Below are positions 49,854 to 60,601 of a stretch of DNA of 64,000 nt, in pieces. This DNA comes from Hamadaea tsunoensis DSM 44101 (lineage in GTDB: Bacteria; Actinomycetota; Actinomycetes; Mycobacteriales; Micromonosporaceae): assembly GCF_000428945.1 (NCBI RefSeq), contig NZ_AUAX01000004.1:372001-436000 (forward strand). Reading direction: 5' to 3'. Below the pieces are notes generated by a model. The model worked only from the letters and a program-made list of their open reading frames with translations. It searched no databases and was not told the origin of the DNA. The position numbers were made by a program, and so were the translations under genes. Numbering within the stretch: the first letter of the stretch is position 1; each line of letters opens with the position of its first letter.

Positions 49854-50605
49854 CCGGCCACCACCCGCGGCAACCGGCCCACCGACCACAGGAACGCCAA
49901 CCCCAACGCCGTCGCGAACACCATCAACACCGCACTCGCCGTCGTCGCCACCGCCACCGCGCCCCGGTTCAACCCCGCCGGCGCCACCAGCAGCATCGCC
50001 CGCACATAACCGAGCCAACCACCGTCCGAACGCAACCCCGGCAGCACGCGTACATGCCACACCAGCACCGCGGCCCCCAGACAGACCCGCGTCGCCACCG
50101 CCGGACCCCAGCGCCCCGCCACCGCGACGACCCCCACCACACCCAGCAACCACAACAACGCCAGCGGCGGCCGCCCCACATAGACCGCCGCGTTGTGCAA
50201 AGCCAGCACCACCGCCAGCAACCCCGGCACCGCCCACGGCGCCAACGCCCGCGCCCGCCCCAGCACATGCCCCGCCAGCGCACCCGCCACCAGCACCGCG
50301 AACGCCAGCAACACCACCGCCACCGGCAGACCGCCACCGCTCAACCGCCGCGGCCGCGCCAGCCGCATCGCCTCACCGACCGCACTCGCCAGCACCGGCG
50401 CCGCCAGCAACGCGGCCAGCAACACACCCTCCACCGAACGCGTACGCTCCACCAGCGCCCGCGCCAGCACATCGACCGCGTCACGGACCGGCCGCCGGGA
50501 CACGGCGAGCAGACCGGCGATCTCCTCGCCGTAGCGGTCGCGGACACGCCGGGGATAGACGGCCACCACACCGGCCACCAGCACACCCGGAATCCGGACA
50601 CTCAC
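49850..50605 (-). CDS. Multi-helix membrane protein of a PadR operon
   Basis: The 251-residue protein starts at GTG 50605, overlapping the PadR stop. It opens with VAVYPRRVRDRYGEEIAGLL, the phrase common to membrane proteins encoded behind PadR regulators. About six hydrophobic helices follow. Such proteins are thought to influence membrane stress responses, but the function is unknown. It overlaps the Uma2-like gene by four bases. Confidence 0.75.
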   Translation of the reverse strand: MSVRIPGVLVAGVVAVYPRRVRDRYGEEIAGLLAVSRRPVRDAVDVLARALVERTRSVEGVLLAALLAAPVLASAVGEAMRLARPRRLSGGGLPVAVVLLAFAVLVAGALAGHVLGRARALAPWAVPGLLAVVLALHNAAVYVGRPPLALLWLLGVVGVVAVAGRWGPAVATRVCLGAAVLVWHVRVLPGLRSDGGWLGYVRAMLLVAPAGLNRGAVAVATTASAVLMVFATALGLAFLWSVGRLPRVVAG

Positions 50606-50925
50606 GACAGCGCCACCCGCCCCAGCCGCGACAAACCGGTCGACGCCATCGAACGCATCCGCGCCAGCTCGGCGGCCAGCGCATCCCGGCCGGCCTGCGT
50701 GATCCCGTACGGCTTGCGGCGCTCCACCTCCGGCAGCGCCTCGATGAACCCCAGCTCCTCCAGCCGGCCGATCGCCCCGTACAGCGTCCCCGGGCCCGGC
50801 CGCGTACCGCCGACGGCGGCGATGTCGTCCTGCATCGCGTACCCGTGCTTGGGACCGCTCGCGAGGCTGATCAGGATCAACAACGCCGGCTCCGAGAACC
50901 GGCCGAAGCCCGGCAGACCGGTCAT
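50602..50925 (-). CDS. PadR family regulator
   Basis: The 107-residue protein starts at ATG 50925, with GGGAGG four bases before; GTG 50928 is the alternative. It has FSEPALLILISLASGPKHGY, then GTRPGPGTLYGAIGRLEELG (recognition helix), then VERRKPYGITQAGRDALAAE. The short C-terminus marks the PadR-s1 type. An inverted repeat upstream is its likely operator. The three-gene operon is PadR, membrane protein, Uma2-like protein. Confidence 0.9.
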   Translation of the reverse strand: MTGLPGFGRFSEPALLILISLASGPKHGYAMQDDIAAVGGTRPGPGTLYGAIGRLEELGFIEALPEVERRKPYGITQAGRDALAAELARMRSMASTGLSRLGRVALS

Positions 50926-50934
50926 CACGCCTCC

Positions 50935-50970
50935 CTACTACGTACGCCGATGCTACGCACGGCGTAGTAG
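50935..50970. promoter_or_regulatory. Inverted repeat upstream of the PadR gene
   Basis: CTACTACG (50935-50942) and CGTAGTAG (50963-50970) are perfect outer arms. TACGCCG (50943-50949) and CGGCGTA (50960-50966) form an inner pair. It lies just before the start and is a probable autoregulatory site. Confidence 0.7.
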
Positions 50971-50990
50971 CAGGGTCAAGGAGTCCGGCG

Positions 50991-51410
50991 TCAGACCTCG
51001 GTCACCAGCGAGACCTCGATGTTGCCCCGGGTCGCGTTCGAATACGGGCACACCTCGTGCGCCCGCGCCACCAGCCGCTCGGCGTCGTCGGCGGGCATGC
51101 CGGGCAGGCGTACCAGCAGCTCGACGGCCAGGCCGTAGCGACCGTCCCCGATCCCGCCGATCGACACGCGGGCCGTCACCGTCGTCTCCGGCAGCTGCAC
51201 CTTGCCCAGCCGGGCGACCGCCTTGAGGGCACTGTGCAGGCAGGCCGCGTACCCGGCTGCGAACAGCAGCTCGGGGTTGGCCGCCCCGCCGGCGCCGCCC
51301 ATCTCCTTCGGCACGGCCAGGTCGAGATCCAAGATGCCGTCCGAGGTACGCGCGTGGCCGTTGCGTCCATCGCCGGTGGCGACGGCTTCGGCAGTGTAGA
51401 GAGTCTTCAT
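50991..51410 (-). CDS. ohr: Organic hydroperoxide resistance protein (Ohr/OsmC family)
   Basis: The 139-residue protein starts at ATG 51410. The two redox Cys lie in FAAGYAACLHSAL (about residue 58) and HEVCPYSNATRGNIEV (about 122), and the start KTLYTAEAVATGDGRNGHAR is typical of Ohr. It reduces organic hydroperoxides using lipoylated proteins as electron donors. A perfect palindrome 23 bases upstream is a likely OhrR operator, but no ohrR gene is beside it. Confidence 0.92.
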   Translation of the reverse strand: MKTLYTAEAVATGDGRNGHARTSDGILDLDLAVPKEMGGAGGAANPELLFAAGYAACLHSALKAVARLGKVQLPETTVTARVSIGGIGDGRYGLAVELLVRLPGMPADDAERLVARAHEVCPYSNATRGNIEVSLVTEV

Positions 51411-51432
51411 GCCCGAAACGCTAACCCATTTC

Positions 51433-51446
51433 GGTTGTGCACAACC
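51433..51446. promoter_or_regulatory. Probable OhrR-type operator
   Basis: GGTTGTGCACAACC, a perfect 14-bp palindrome, lies 23 bases before the ohr start. MarR-type peroxide sensors bind similar TTGTNNACAA sites. Confidence 0.7.
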
Positions 51447-51656
51447 ATTCCCTGCGGCCCGATGTGGCGGGATGCACTCGGTATCGAATGAAGATCAACA
51501 AGGGGGCTTCTGGTAATCGGTGCCGAAGGCACTCCTCATGAAAGCTTGAAGAGCACTCCCCCATGACCCGGATAGCCGGTCACATCGCGTAACGCGTCCT
51601 AGGACGCTAGGTATGAAGGAAGAAGCCAGGGTCTGCCAGCTCACTCCGCGACCGCC
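51447..51656. other. Gene-free gap without identifiable content
   Basis: About 210 bases between the ohr control region and the monooxygenase promoter. The minus strand is open here but the translation (SALQAFMRSAFGTDYQKPPC) is not a known domain. It is where a divergent TetR or OhrR gene would be expected, and none is readable. Confidence 0.4.
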
Positions 51657-51705
51657 TTGACATCCGTGGAACGCCGTTCCAAGCTTGGCATGGAACGTTG
51701 TTCCA
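51657..51705 (+). promoter_or_regulatory. Promoter with two TetR-type operators before the FAD monooxygenase
   Basis: TTGACA (51657-51662) is followed by TGGAACGCCGTTCCA (51667-51681) and TGGAACGTTGTTCCA (51691-51705), two 15-bp palindromes TGGAACNNNGTTCCA with centres 24 bp apart. A weak -10 (AAGCTT region) overlaps the first site. This double operator implies a dedicated repressor, which is not encoded nearby. Confidence 0.8.
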
Positions 51706-51732
51706 GCAGTTCGAGACGGATAGGTAGGGATC

Positions 51733-52860
51733 ATGATGACGACACCGGTGACGATCGTGGGTGCGGGCCTCGGCGGGCTCACCCTGGCCCGGGTCCTGCA
51801 TGTGCACGGCATCCCGGCGACGGTCTACGAGGCGGATGTCTCCCCCGATGCCCGTACGCAGGGCGGCCAGCTCGACATCCACGAGCACAACGGCCAGGTG
51901 GCGCTGGCGGCGGCCGGGCTCACCGACGCCTTCCACGCGATCATCCACGCGGGCGCGGAGGCGGCCCGGGCGCTCGACCCGGCCGGGAAGGTGCTCCTCG
52001 ACCAGCCCGACGACGGCACCGGCGCCCGGCCGGAGGTGCTGCGCGGCGATCTGCGGCGCATCCTCCTGGACTCGCTGCCCGCCGGGACCGTCCAGTGGGG
52101 GCGGAAGATCACCGACGTCACGGCGCTCGGCGGCGGCCGGCACGAGCTCACGTTCGCGGACGGAACGCGCGCGACCGCCGAGATCCTCGTCGGCGCCGAC
52201 GGTGCCTGGTCGAAGATCCGTCCGCTGCTGTCGGATGCGAAGCCTGAGTACTCCGGGACGACCTTCGTCGAGACCTACCTGTACGACGTGGACGAGCGCC
52301 ACCCCGCCGCGGCCGCGGCCGTCGGTGTCGGCGCCATGTACGCGCCCACCCCCGGCCAGGGCATCACCGCGCACCGGGAGGCGGGCGGCGTCCTGCACAC
52401 CTACGTCCAGCTCAACCGGTCCACGGAGTGGGTCGACGGGATCGACTTCGCCCGTCCCGGCGCGGCGGACCGGGTGGCGGCCGAGTTCGACGGCTGGGCC
52501 CCGGAGCTGACCGCGCTGATCACCGAGTCCGACACCGTCCCGGTCGCCCGCATGATCTACGCGCTGCCGGACGGGCACCGGTGGGCACGCGTACCCGGAG
52601 TGACCCTGCTCGGGGACGCCGCGCACCTGATGCCGCCGTCGGGCGAGGGCGCGAACCTCGCGATGCTGGACGGCGCGGAGCTCGGCCTGGCGATCGCCGC
52701 CCAACCGGACGACGTCGAGGCCGCCCTGGCCGCGTACGAGGAGAAGATGTTCCCGCGGAGCGCCGCGGAGGCCGTGGACGCGCACGAGATCGTGGACCTG
52801 TGCCTCGGCGACCGGGCGCCCTACGGGCTGATCGAGTTCTTCACCGGCGCGAACGCCTGA
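51733..52860 (+). CDS. TetX-like FAD-dependent monooxygenase
   Basis: The 375-residue protein starts at ATG 51733. The FAD motif VTIVGAGLGGLTLARVL is at residues 6-22, Arg-containing QGGQLDIHEHNGQVALAAAG follows, and the second motif is VTLLGDAAHLMPPSGEGANL (about 295). This is the layout of TetX and related flavin monooxygenases, which hydroxylate polyketides such as tetracyclines. Activity on an antibiotic cannot be assumed. Two TetR-type operators upstream suggest inducible expression. Confidence 0.88.
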   Translation: MMTTPVTIVGAGLGGLTLARVLHVHGIPATVYEADVSPDARTQGGQLDIHEHNGQVALAAAGLTDAFHAIIHAGAEAARALDPAGKVLLDQPDDGTGARPEVLRGDLRRILLDSLPAGTVQWGRKITDVTALGGGRHELTFADGTRATAEILVGADGAWSKIRPLLSDAKPEYSGTTFVETYLYDVDERHPAAAAAVGVGAMYAPTPGQGITAHREAGGVLHTYVQLNRSTEWVDGIDFARPGAADRVAAEFDGWAPELTALITESDTVPVARMIYALPDGHRWARVPGVTLLGDAAHLMPPSGEGANLAMLDGAELGLAIAAQPDDVEAALAAYEEKMFPRSAAEAVDAHEIVDLCLGDRAPYGLIEFFTGANA

Positions 52861-52885
52861 CCGCGAACGACGCGGCAGACACGAC

Positions 52886-52915
52886 GGGCGGCCTTCCCGA
52901 CAGGGAAGACCGCCC
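52886..52915. terminator. GC hairpin between convergent genes
   Basis: GGGCGGCCTTCCC (52886-52898) pairs with GGGAAGACCGCCC (52903-52915) with one mismatch and a GACA loop. It separates the monooxygenase gene from the convergent sdhB. Confidence 0.75.
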
Positions 52916-52926
52916 GGACTACGTGC

Positions 52927-53669
52927 TTAGGACGACGCCTTGAGGGCGTGCCGGAAGTCGGCGTTGAGCCGGGAGATCGCGGCCAGCGGGATCCCCTTCG
53001 GGCACACCGCCGTGCATTCGCCGGTGTTGGTGCAGCCGCCGAAGCCCTCCTCGTCGTGCTGGTGCACCATCCCGAGGACGCGCGAGTCCCGTTCCGGCTG
53101 CCCCTGCGGCATCAGGCCGAGGTGCGTGATCTTCGCGGCGGTGAACAGCATGCCGGAACCGTTGGGGCAGGCCGCGACGCAGGCACCGCAACCGATGCAG
53201 GTCGCCGCCTCGAACGCCTCGTCCGCGTCGGGCTTCGGCACCGGGACGGCGTGCGCGTCGGGCGCGGAACCGGTCGGCGCGCTGATGTAGCCGCCGGCCT
53301 GGATGATCCGGTCGAACGCGCCGCGGTCCACCACGAGGTCCTTGACGACCGGGAAGGCCCGGGCGCGCCACGGCTCGATGTCGATCGTCTCGCCGTCGGA
53401 GAAGTGCCGCATGTGCAGCTGGCAGGTCGTCGTCGCCTTCTGCGGGCCGTGCGGCGTACCGTTGATCACCAGGGAGCACATGCCGCAGATGCCCTCGCGG
53501 CAGTCGTGGTCGAACGCGACCGGCTCCTGCCCGTCGAGGGTGAGCCGCTCGTTGAGGACGTCGAGCATCTCCAGGAACGACATGTCCGGCGACACGTCGT
53601 CGAGGTCGTACGGGACCATGCTCCCGGCGTCCTGCGGACCGTTCTGACGCCAGATACGCAGCTTGAGCT

Positions 53670-53673
<4 letters not shown>
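52927..53673 (-). CDS. sdhB: Succinate dehydrogenase iron-sulfur subunit
   Basis: The 248-residue protein starts at GTG 53673, overlapping the sdhA stop (GTGA). The [2Fe-2S] ligands lie in [20 protein letters not shown], the [4Fe-4S] ligands in [14 protein letters not shown] and the [3Fe-4S] ligands in [15 protein letters not shown]. The subunit passes electrons from FAD to quinone in the membrane complex II. It is the last gene of sdhCAB. A terminator hairpin follows. Confidence 0.97.
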
Positions 53674-55604
<1,931 letters not shown>

Positions 55605-55609
55605 AACTG

Positions 55610-56338
55610 TCAGCCCACCAATCCGAAGGTCACGCCGAGCGGCACGATGAGGAAGCCCCCGCTGATGACCACCGACACCACGAGCGCGGCCGCCTTGAGG
55701 GCGCGCTGGCGGCGGGCGTTGCTCACGCCCAGCGTCTGCAGCGCCGACCAGAGGCCGTGCCGCAGGTGGAAGCCGATGAGCACCATCGCGAGGACGTAGA
55801 AGGCCGTGACCCACCAGCGGCTCGGCGCGAAGTCCTGGGTCACCGCGGCGTACGCCTGCGTGGTGTCCGAGACCGGGTTCACCGTCCGGGTGGTCAGGTC
55901 GAGGATGTGCCAGATGATGAACAGCAGCACGATGACCCCGCCCCAGCGCATCGTCCGGGCCGCGTAGCTGCCGCGCACCTTCGGGCGGTGGGCGTAGCGG
56001 ACCGGGCGGGCCTTGCGGGCGCGGATCGTGAGCACGGCCGCCGACCAGATGTGCGCGACGACCGCCACGGTCAGGACGGCCCGCTGGATCCACAGGTACC
56101 ACTCGTTGGGCAGCACCGGGTTGCCGATGGTCCGCAGCCAGTGGGCGTAGTGGTCGAACGCCTCGGCGCCGACGAAGATCTTGAGGTTGCCCAGCATGTG
56201 CACGAAGAGGAAGGCCACGAGCAGGCCGCCGCTGGCCGCCATGATCATCTTCAGGCCGACGGACGCGCGCCGCACGGTGGGCCGGGCCGGTACGCCGGTC
56301 GGCGGTGCGACGGGACGAGGAGGAGACGCTACTGCCAC
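55610..56338 (-). CDS. sdhC: Succinate dehydrogenase cytochrome b subunit
   Basis: The 242-residue protein is started at GTG 56338; a TTG at 56377 would add 13 residues. Five membrane helices with His residues for heme ([61 protein letters not shown]) match the single-gene anchor of the B. subtilis type. The gap to the divergent LysR gene holds a T-N11-A box, so complex II may be regulated by that protein. Confidence 0.9.
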   Translation of the reverse strand: MAVASPPRPVAPPTGVPARPTVRRASVGLKMIMAASGGLLVAFLFVHMLGNLKIFVGAEAFDHYAHWLRTIGNPVLPNEWYLWIQRAVLTVAVVAHIWSAAVLTIRARKARPVRYAHRPKVRGSYAARTMRWGGVIVLLFIIWHILDLTTRTVNPVSDTTQAYAAVTQDFAPSRWWVTAFYVLAMVLIGFHLRHGLWSALQTLGVSNARRQRALKAAALVVSVVISGGFLIVPLGVTFGLVG

Positions 56339-56396
56339 ATCAGGTGACGCTAGGAGCCATCTGAACGGGCCGTCCAATGCATGATGGACTCATTTT

Positions 56397-56415
56397 CGAT
56401 AGCCGTAGACTATCG
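56397..56415. promoter_or_regulatory. LysR-type binding box
   Basis: CGATAG (56397-56402) and CTATCG (56410-56415) are spaced by seven bases, giving T-N11-A inside ATAG-N7-CTAT. It lies just before the LysR start and 59 bases before sdhC, a typical divergent arrangement. Confidence 0.75.
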
Positions 56416-56417
56416 TC

Positions 56418-57347
56418 GTGCAGCTCCAACAGCTCCGTTACTTCGTCGCAGTGGCTGATACCCGGCATTTCACCCATGCGGCCGAACTGATCGGTGTGAC
56501 CCAACCGTCACTGAGTAAGCAGATTCACGCCCTCGAAGCGGACCTCGGGGCGGAGCTGTTCACGCGTACGCGGGGGGCGGTGGCGCTCACCCCGGCCGGC
56601 GAGGCGCTGCTGCCCCTGGCCCGCCGGATCGTCGCCGACGCCGACACCGCCCGCGTCGAGGTCCAGGAGCTGGTCGGGTTGCGGGCCGGCCGGCTGCGGC
56701 TCGGGTCCACGCCGTCGCTGTCGGTCAGCCTGCTGGCCCCCGTCCTGCGCCGGTACGCCGACGCGTACCCGCGGGTGCGGCTGCACATCGAGGAGTCCGG
56801 CTCGCAGGACCTCGTCCGGCACCTCGTCGCCGGGCAGCTCGACCTGGCCGTGATCGTGCTGCCCGAACGCGGGACCGACCCGAGTCTGCGTACCGAGCCG
56901 ATCCTGCGGGAGAGCCTGGTGTGCGCGTCCTCGCTGAGCATGCCCCCGCCGACCGAGCAGCCGCAGTTGCGCATCACCGAGCTGCGCGACCAGCCGATGG
57001 TCATGTTCCGGCACGGCTACGACCTGCGCGACGCGACCGTCGCCGCCTGCGAGCGGGCCGGGTTCACCCCCACGTACGCCGTCGAGGGCGGCGAGATGGA
57101 CGCCGTCCTCGCGTTCGTCGAGGCCGGCCTCGGCGTCGCCCTCGTGCCGTCGATGGCGGTCGCCGGGCGTACGCGGCTGCGGATCACTCCGCTGGCCCGG
57201 CCGGCCGTGTACCGGACGGTGGCGCTCGCCCACCGCCGGGACGTGACCCCGACCCACGCCGCCCGGGCGCTGCGCGACACGCTGCTCGCGTACCTGACCG
57301 AGGCGGCCGCGTGGAGCACGCTGCCGCCCGGCGTCGACCCGCTCTGA
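56418..57347 (+). CDS. LysR family regulator
   Basis: The 309-residue protein starts at GTG 56418. The N-terminal helix-turn-helix is LRYFVAVADTRHFTHAAELI, then GVTQPSLSKQIHALEADLGA, and the ligand domain begins GRLRLGSTPSLSVSLLAPVL. It is divergent from sdhCAB with a LysR box in the gap, so it may sense a TCA-related acid and control complex II. This link is inferred from position. Confidence 0.92.
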   Translation: MQLQQLRYFVAVADTRHFTHAAELIGVTQPSLSKQIHALEADLGAELFTRTRGAVALTPAGEALLPLARRIVADADTARVEVQELVGLRAGRLRLGSTPSLSVSLLAPVLRRYADAYPRVRLHIEESGSQDLVRHLVAGQLDLAVIVLPERGTDPSLRTEPILRESLVCASSLSMPPPTEQPQLRITELRDQPMVMFRHGYDLRDATVAACERAGFTPTYAVEGGEMDAVLAFVEAGLGVALVPSMAVAGRTRLRITPLARPAVYRTVALAHRRDVTPTHAARALRDTLLAYLTEAAAWSTLPPGVDPL

Positions 57348-57386
57348 GCCCGGCCGCGCCAGGAACGGCCATCCCGCCACGAGCGC

Positions 57387-58892
57387 TCATGACGTCTGGA
57401 AGTCCGCCATCATCGCCATGTCCTCGTGTTCGAGGTTGTGGCAGTGCAGCAGGAACGCCCCCGCGTAGTCGGTGAACCGGGTGACGATCTCGGCGCCCTC
57501 GGCCGGCCGCAGGTCGATGGTGTCCTTCCACCCGGCGTCGTACGCCCCCGGCTCGAACAGGTTGCGCGACAGCACCTGGAAATGGTTGAGGTGCAGGTGG
57601 ATCGGGTGGTGGTAGTCGGTCACGAACCGCCACACCTCGATGCTGCCCAGCTTCGGCGTCGCGAGCGCCCGGCCCGGCTTGTACTCCAGGTCGTTGACCG
57701 TCCAGGTCCCGCCGGGCGTCTGGTGGAACCGGAACGTCCGCGTCGCGACGGCCTTCGCCGGGTCCAGCACCGGGATCTCGGCGAGCGTCGCGGGCACCGA
57801 CGAGTCGTCGCCGCGATCCGAGCCCGTCACGTCGAAGCGCATGACCTCCCGCATCCGGCCGGACGCGAACGTGTTGACGAGGCGTACGCGGGTGCCGGGC
57901 TTGTACTTCGCGAAGTCGACGACCACCTCGAACCGCTCCCCCGGAGCAAGCTGGACCGCATCGTGGCCGACCGGCCGGGCGAGCAGGCCGCCGTCCGCGG
58001 CGATCTGCACGAAGGCGTCCCCGCCCGGCGGCTGCGGATCGAGTTCGAGCCGGTAGCGGCGGGCGTTGGCCGCGTTGAGCAGCCGCAGCCGGTAACGCGC
58101 CGGATCCACCGCCAGCACCGGCCAGGGCGCCCCGTTGACCAGCTGCACGTCCCCGAGGACACCCGGCATCAGCGCCTTGTACAGGAACGAGCCGTCGGCC
58201 GCGAACGACCGGTCGGCCAGCATGAGCGGGATGTCCCGGTCCCCGCGCGGCAGCGGCAGGGCGTCGGACTCGTCGTCGCGTACGAGATGGAAGCCGGCGA
58301 GGCCCTTCCACACGTTCGGGGCGGTCGCGCCCATCCGGTGGTCGTGGTACCAGAGCGTGGCCGCCGGCTGGTCGAACGGGTACGCGTACTCCCGGGAACC
58401 CTGCGAGACGTCGCGCTGCATGGTGTTCATCCCGGACATGGACGCCATGTCGTGCCCGGAGACGGGCATGACCAGGTCGATCGGGTAGCCGTCGCTGTCG
58501 GCGGGCGTGTGACCGCCGTGCAGGTGGACCACGGACGCCTCAGGCAGCTGGTTGGTGTGCTTGACCACGGTCTTGCGGCCGGAGCGGGAGACGATCGTCG
58601 GGCCCGGGAAGGTGCCGTTGTAGGTCCACGCCGGGGTCTTCAGTCCCGGCAGGACGGACAGGGTGGAGATGCCCTGGGTGATCTCGTAGTAGTCGGTCGT
58701 CCCGTCCGTACGCGACGGCGTCAGCACGGCCGGGATCGGCAGCGGGACCTGGAACGCGGGCGGGATCGGCGCCTCGCTGCCCAGCAGCTGCCCGGTCTGG
58801 CTGCCCGGCTTGAGCAGCTCGTAGAGGCCGGTGCCGAGAACCGCCGCGCCCGCCAGGCCGACGCCGGCCCGCAGGAGGTTCCGCCGGTTCAC
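57387..58892 (-). CDS. Multicopper oxidase (CotA/bilirubin-oxidase type)
   Basis: The 501-residue protein starts at GTG 58892. A twin-arginine signal (NRRNLLRAGVGLAGAAVLG) sends it outside. All copper-binding motifs are present: VVHLHGGHTPADSDG, LWYHDHRMGATAPN, HHPIHLHLNHFQVLS and LLHCHNLEHEDMAMM. A Met-rich insert (GHDMASMSGMNTM) near residue 145 may bind extra copper. It probably oxidises phenols, metals or pigments. It is co-translated with the small membrane protein gene upstream (GTGA). Confidence 0.93.
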   Translation of the reverse strand: MNRRNLLRAGVGLAGAAVLGTGLYELLKPGSQTGQLLGSEAPIPPAFQVPLPIPAVLTPSRTDGTTDYYEITQGISTLSVLPGLKTPAWTYNGTFPGPTIVSRSGRKTVVKHTNQLPEASVVHLHGGHTPADSDGYPIDLVMPVSGHDMASMSGMNTMQRDVSQGSREYAYPFDQPAATLWYHDHRMGATAPNVWKGLAGFHLVRDDESDALPLPRGDRDIPLMLADRSFAADGSFLYKALMPGVLGDVQLVNGAPWPVLAVDPARYRLRLLNAANARRYRLELDPQPPGGDAFVQIAADGGLLARPVGHDAVQLAPGERFEVVVDFAKYKPGTRVRLVNTFASGRMREVMRFDVTGSDRGDDSSVPATLAEIPVLDPAKAVATRTFRFHQTPGGTWTVNDLEYKPGRALATPKLGSIEVWRFVTDYHHPIHLHLNHFQVLSRNLFEPGAYDAGWKDTIDLRPAEGAEIVTRFTDYAGAFLLHCHNLEHEDMAMMADFQTS

Positions 58893-59320
58893 GCCGCCTC
58901 CCCCGTCACAACGTCCGCACCGGCCGTGACGGCCGACTCAGGACCGGGCGAGGCGGCGCGCACCGGACGGCTGAACGCCATCCGCGCCCCCTGGGCCAGG
59001 CCGAACACCAGCAGCGTGCCGAGCAGGACGTGCACGCTGAGGATGCGCGAGCCGCCGAGGAACGCCTGCAGGGCGATGACGAACGGCATCACGATCCCCG
59101 GAACGAGGATCGAGCGCGGCGCCCCGGCCCGCCGGGCGAAGATCACCACGACCAGCTGGATCAGCGAGACCGCCAGCATGGCCATCGCACCGATCATGTG
59201 GACCCTGATCATGTTGTAGTTGCCGTCGAGGAAGCTGCCCGCCAGCGCCGCCTGCCCGGCGGCGAGGACCACCAAGGTCGTGGCGGTCACGCGGTTCAGC
59301 ACGAAGGACACACGTCTCAT
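58889..59320 (-). CDS. Four-helix membrane protein in the multicopper oxidase operon
   Basis: The 143-residue protein starts at ATG 59320. Helices are at NRVTATTLVVLAAGQAALAG, VHMIGAMAMLAVSLIQLVVV, SILVPGIVMPFVIALQAFLG and VHVLLGTLLVFGLAQGARM. The His in VHMIG and VHVLLG could bind heme, as in cytochrome b561-type proteins, but this is not certain. Overlap with the oxidase gene suggests it helps supply electrons or insert the enzyme. Confidence 0.75.
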   Translation of the reverse strand: MRRVSFVLNRVTATTLVVLAAGQAALAGSFLDGNYNMIRVHMIGAMAMLAVSLIQLVVVIFARRAGAPRSILVPGIVMPFVIALQAFLGGSRILSVHVLLGTLLVFGLAQGARMAFSRPVRAASPGPESAVTAGADVVTGEAA

Positions 59321-59476
59321 GCCAGGCACGATGCCGCGTACGCCGCCCGGTGTCGTCGTGCCGGCGAAGGCAATCGCGCCTGCTCCCAGCGCAGTACGCG
59401 TACCGTCCCGGACGTACTCCCCCGGTACGCCGGTGGCCCGACGCGGACCCGCCGACCGTTCCTCTACCGTCGGCGT

Positions 59477-60601
59477 ATGCGCAGACAGCTGGCCATCTCC
59501 GCCGCAGTGGGCGGGCTCGCGTACGCCGGGGCGCTGGCGGCCCCGCCCGGCCGCGTACCGCTGGACGGGCTCGCGTACGCGCTGCTCGCCCTCGCCGCCC
59601 TCGCGATCGCCTTCCGGTGGCGGGCGCCGGTGCCCGTGCTGGCCGTCACCACGGTGGCGGTCGTCGTCTACATCGACCGCGGCTACCCGGGCGTCGTGCC
59701 CGCGGTGCCGATGATGTTCGCCCTGTACGCGGCCGTGAAGCAGCGCCATCGCGCCGCCTCGGTCCTGGCCATCGTCATCACCGTGGCGGTCGGGTTCGCC
59801 GGTCAGCTGATGGCCACCGGCCGCAGCGCCCCCGCGCCGGACGTGTTCCAGGGCTGGTTCCTGCTCGCCGGCTGGATGGTCGCGGCCGGGCTGACCGCCG
59901 AGTTCGCCCGCCAGCGCGAGGCCACCGTCGAGGCCGAACGGCGCCGGGCCGAGTTCGCCGAGCGGACCCGCGAGGAGACCGCGCGCCGCCGGGCCGACGC
60001 CGAACGCCTGCGCATCGCCCGCGAGCTGCACGACTCGCTGACCCACAGCATCTCGATCATCAAGGTGCAGGCCGGGGTCGCCGTCCACCTGGCCCGCAAG
60101 CACGACCAGCCCGTCCCCGAAGCGCTCCTCGCCATCCAGGAGGCCAGCGGCGACGCCATGCGCGAACTGCGCGCCACCCTGGAGGTCCTGCGCGACGATC
60201 ACCCGAGCGCCCTCCAGCGGCTCGACGCGCTCGTGGCCGGCGCCCGCCGCGGCGGCCTGCCCGTCCAGCTCACCGTCCACGGTGCCGCCCGGACCCTGCC
60301 CGCCGCGGTGGACCAGGCCGCGTACCGGATCATCCAGGAGGCGCTGACCAACACCGCCCGCCACGCCGGCCCGGCCGCCGCCTCGGTCGAGCTGCACTAC
60401 GAAGATCACCAGCTCGGCGTACGCGTGCAGGACACGGGATCGGCCGCGGACCCGGTCGTCCCCGGCGTCGGCCTGTCCGGGATGCGCGAACGCGTGACCG
60501 CGCTCGGCGGCTCGCTCGCGACCGGGCCGATGTCCGGCGGCGGCTTCGCCGTGCACGCCGTGTTGCCGCTGCCCCTCCCCGCCACCGGAGCAACCTCATG
60601 A
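59477..60601 (+). CDS. Sensor histidine kinase, NarL/DesK type
   Basis: The 374-residue protein starts at ATG 59477. About five membrane helices (for example DGLAYALLALAALAIAFRW; FLLAGWMVAAGLTAEFA) are followed by a coiled coil and the HisKA_3 box IARELHDSLTHSISIIKVQA (phospho-His about 184). The ATPase part has IIQEALTNTARHAGPAAASV (N box) and VGLSGMRERVTALGG (G box). It has no extracytoplasmic domain, so it may sense membrane state. It overlaps the response regulator gene. Confidence 0.92.
   Translation: MRRQLAISAAVGGLAYAGALAAPPGRVPLDGLAYALLALAALAIAFRWRAPVPVLAVTTVAVVVYIDRGYPGVVPAVPMMFALYAAVKQRHRAASVLAIVITVAVGFAGQLMATGRSAPAPDVFQGWFLLAGWMVAAGLTAEFARQREATVEAERRRAEFAERTREETARRRADAERLRIARELHDSLTHSISIIKVQAGVAVHLARKHDQPVPEALLAIQEASGDAMRELRATLEVLRDDHPSALQRLDALVAGARRGGLPVQLTVHGAARTLPAAVDQAAYRIIQEALTNTARHAGPAAASVELHYEDHQLGVRVQDTGSAADPVVPGVGLSGMRERVTALGGSLATGPMSGGGFAVHAVLPLPLPATGATS

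Noticed and set aside
51495-51812. Minus-strand frame where a regulator gene might be expected
   Set aside because: The translation shows no helix-turn-helix or other domain, and it runs into the operators of the monooxygenase gene.
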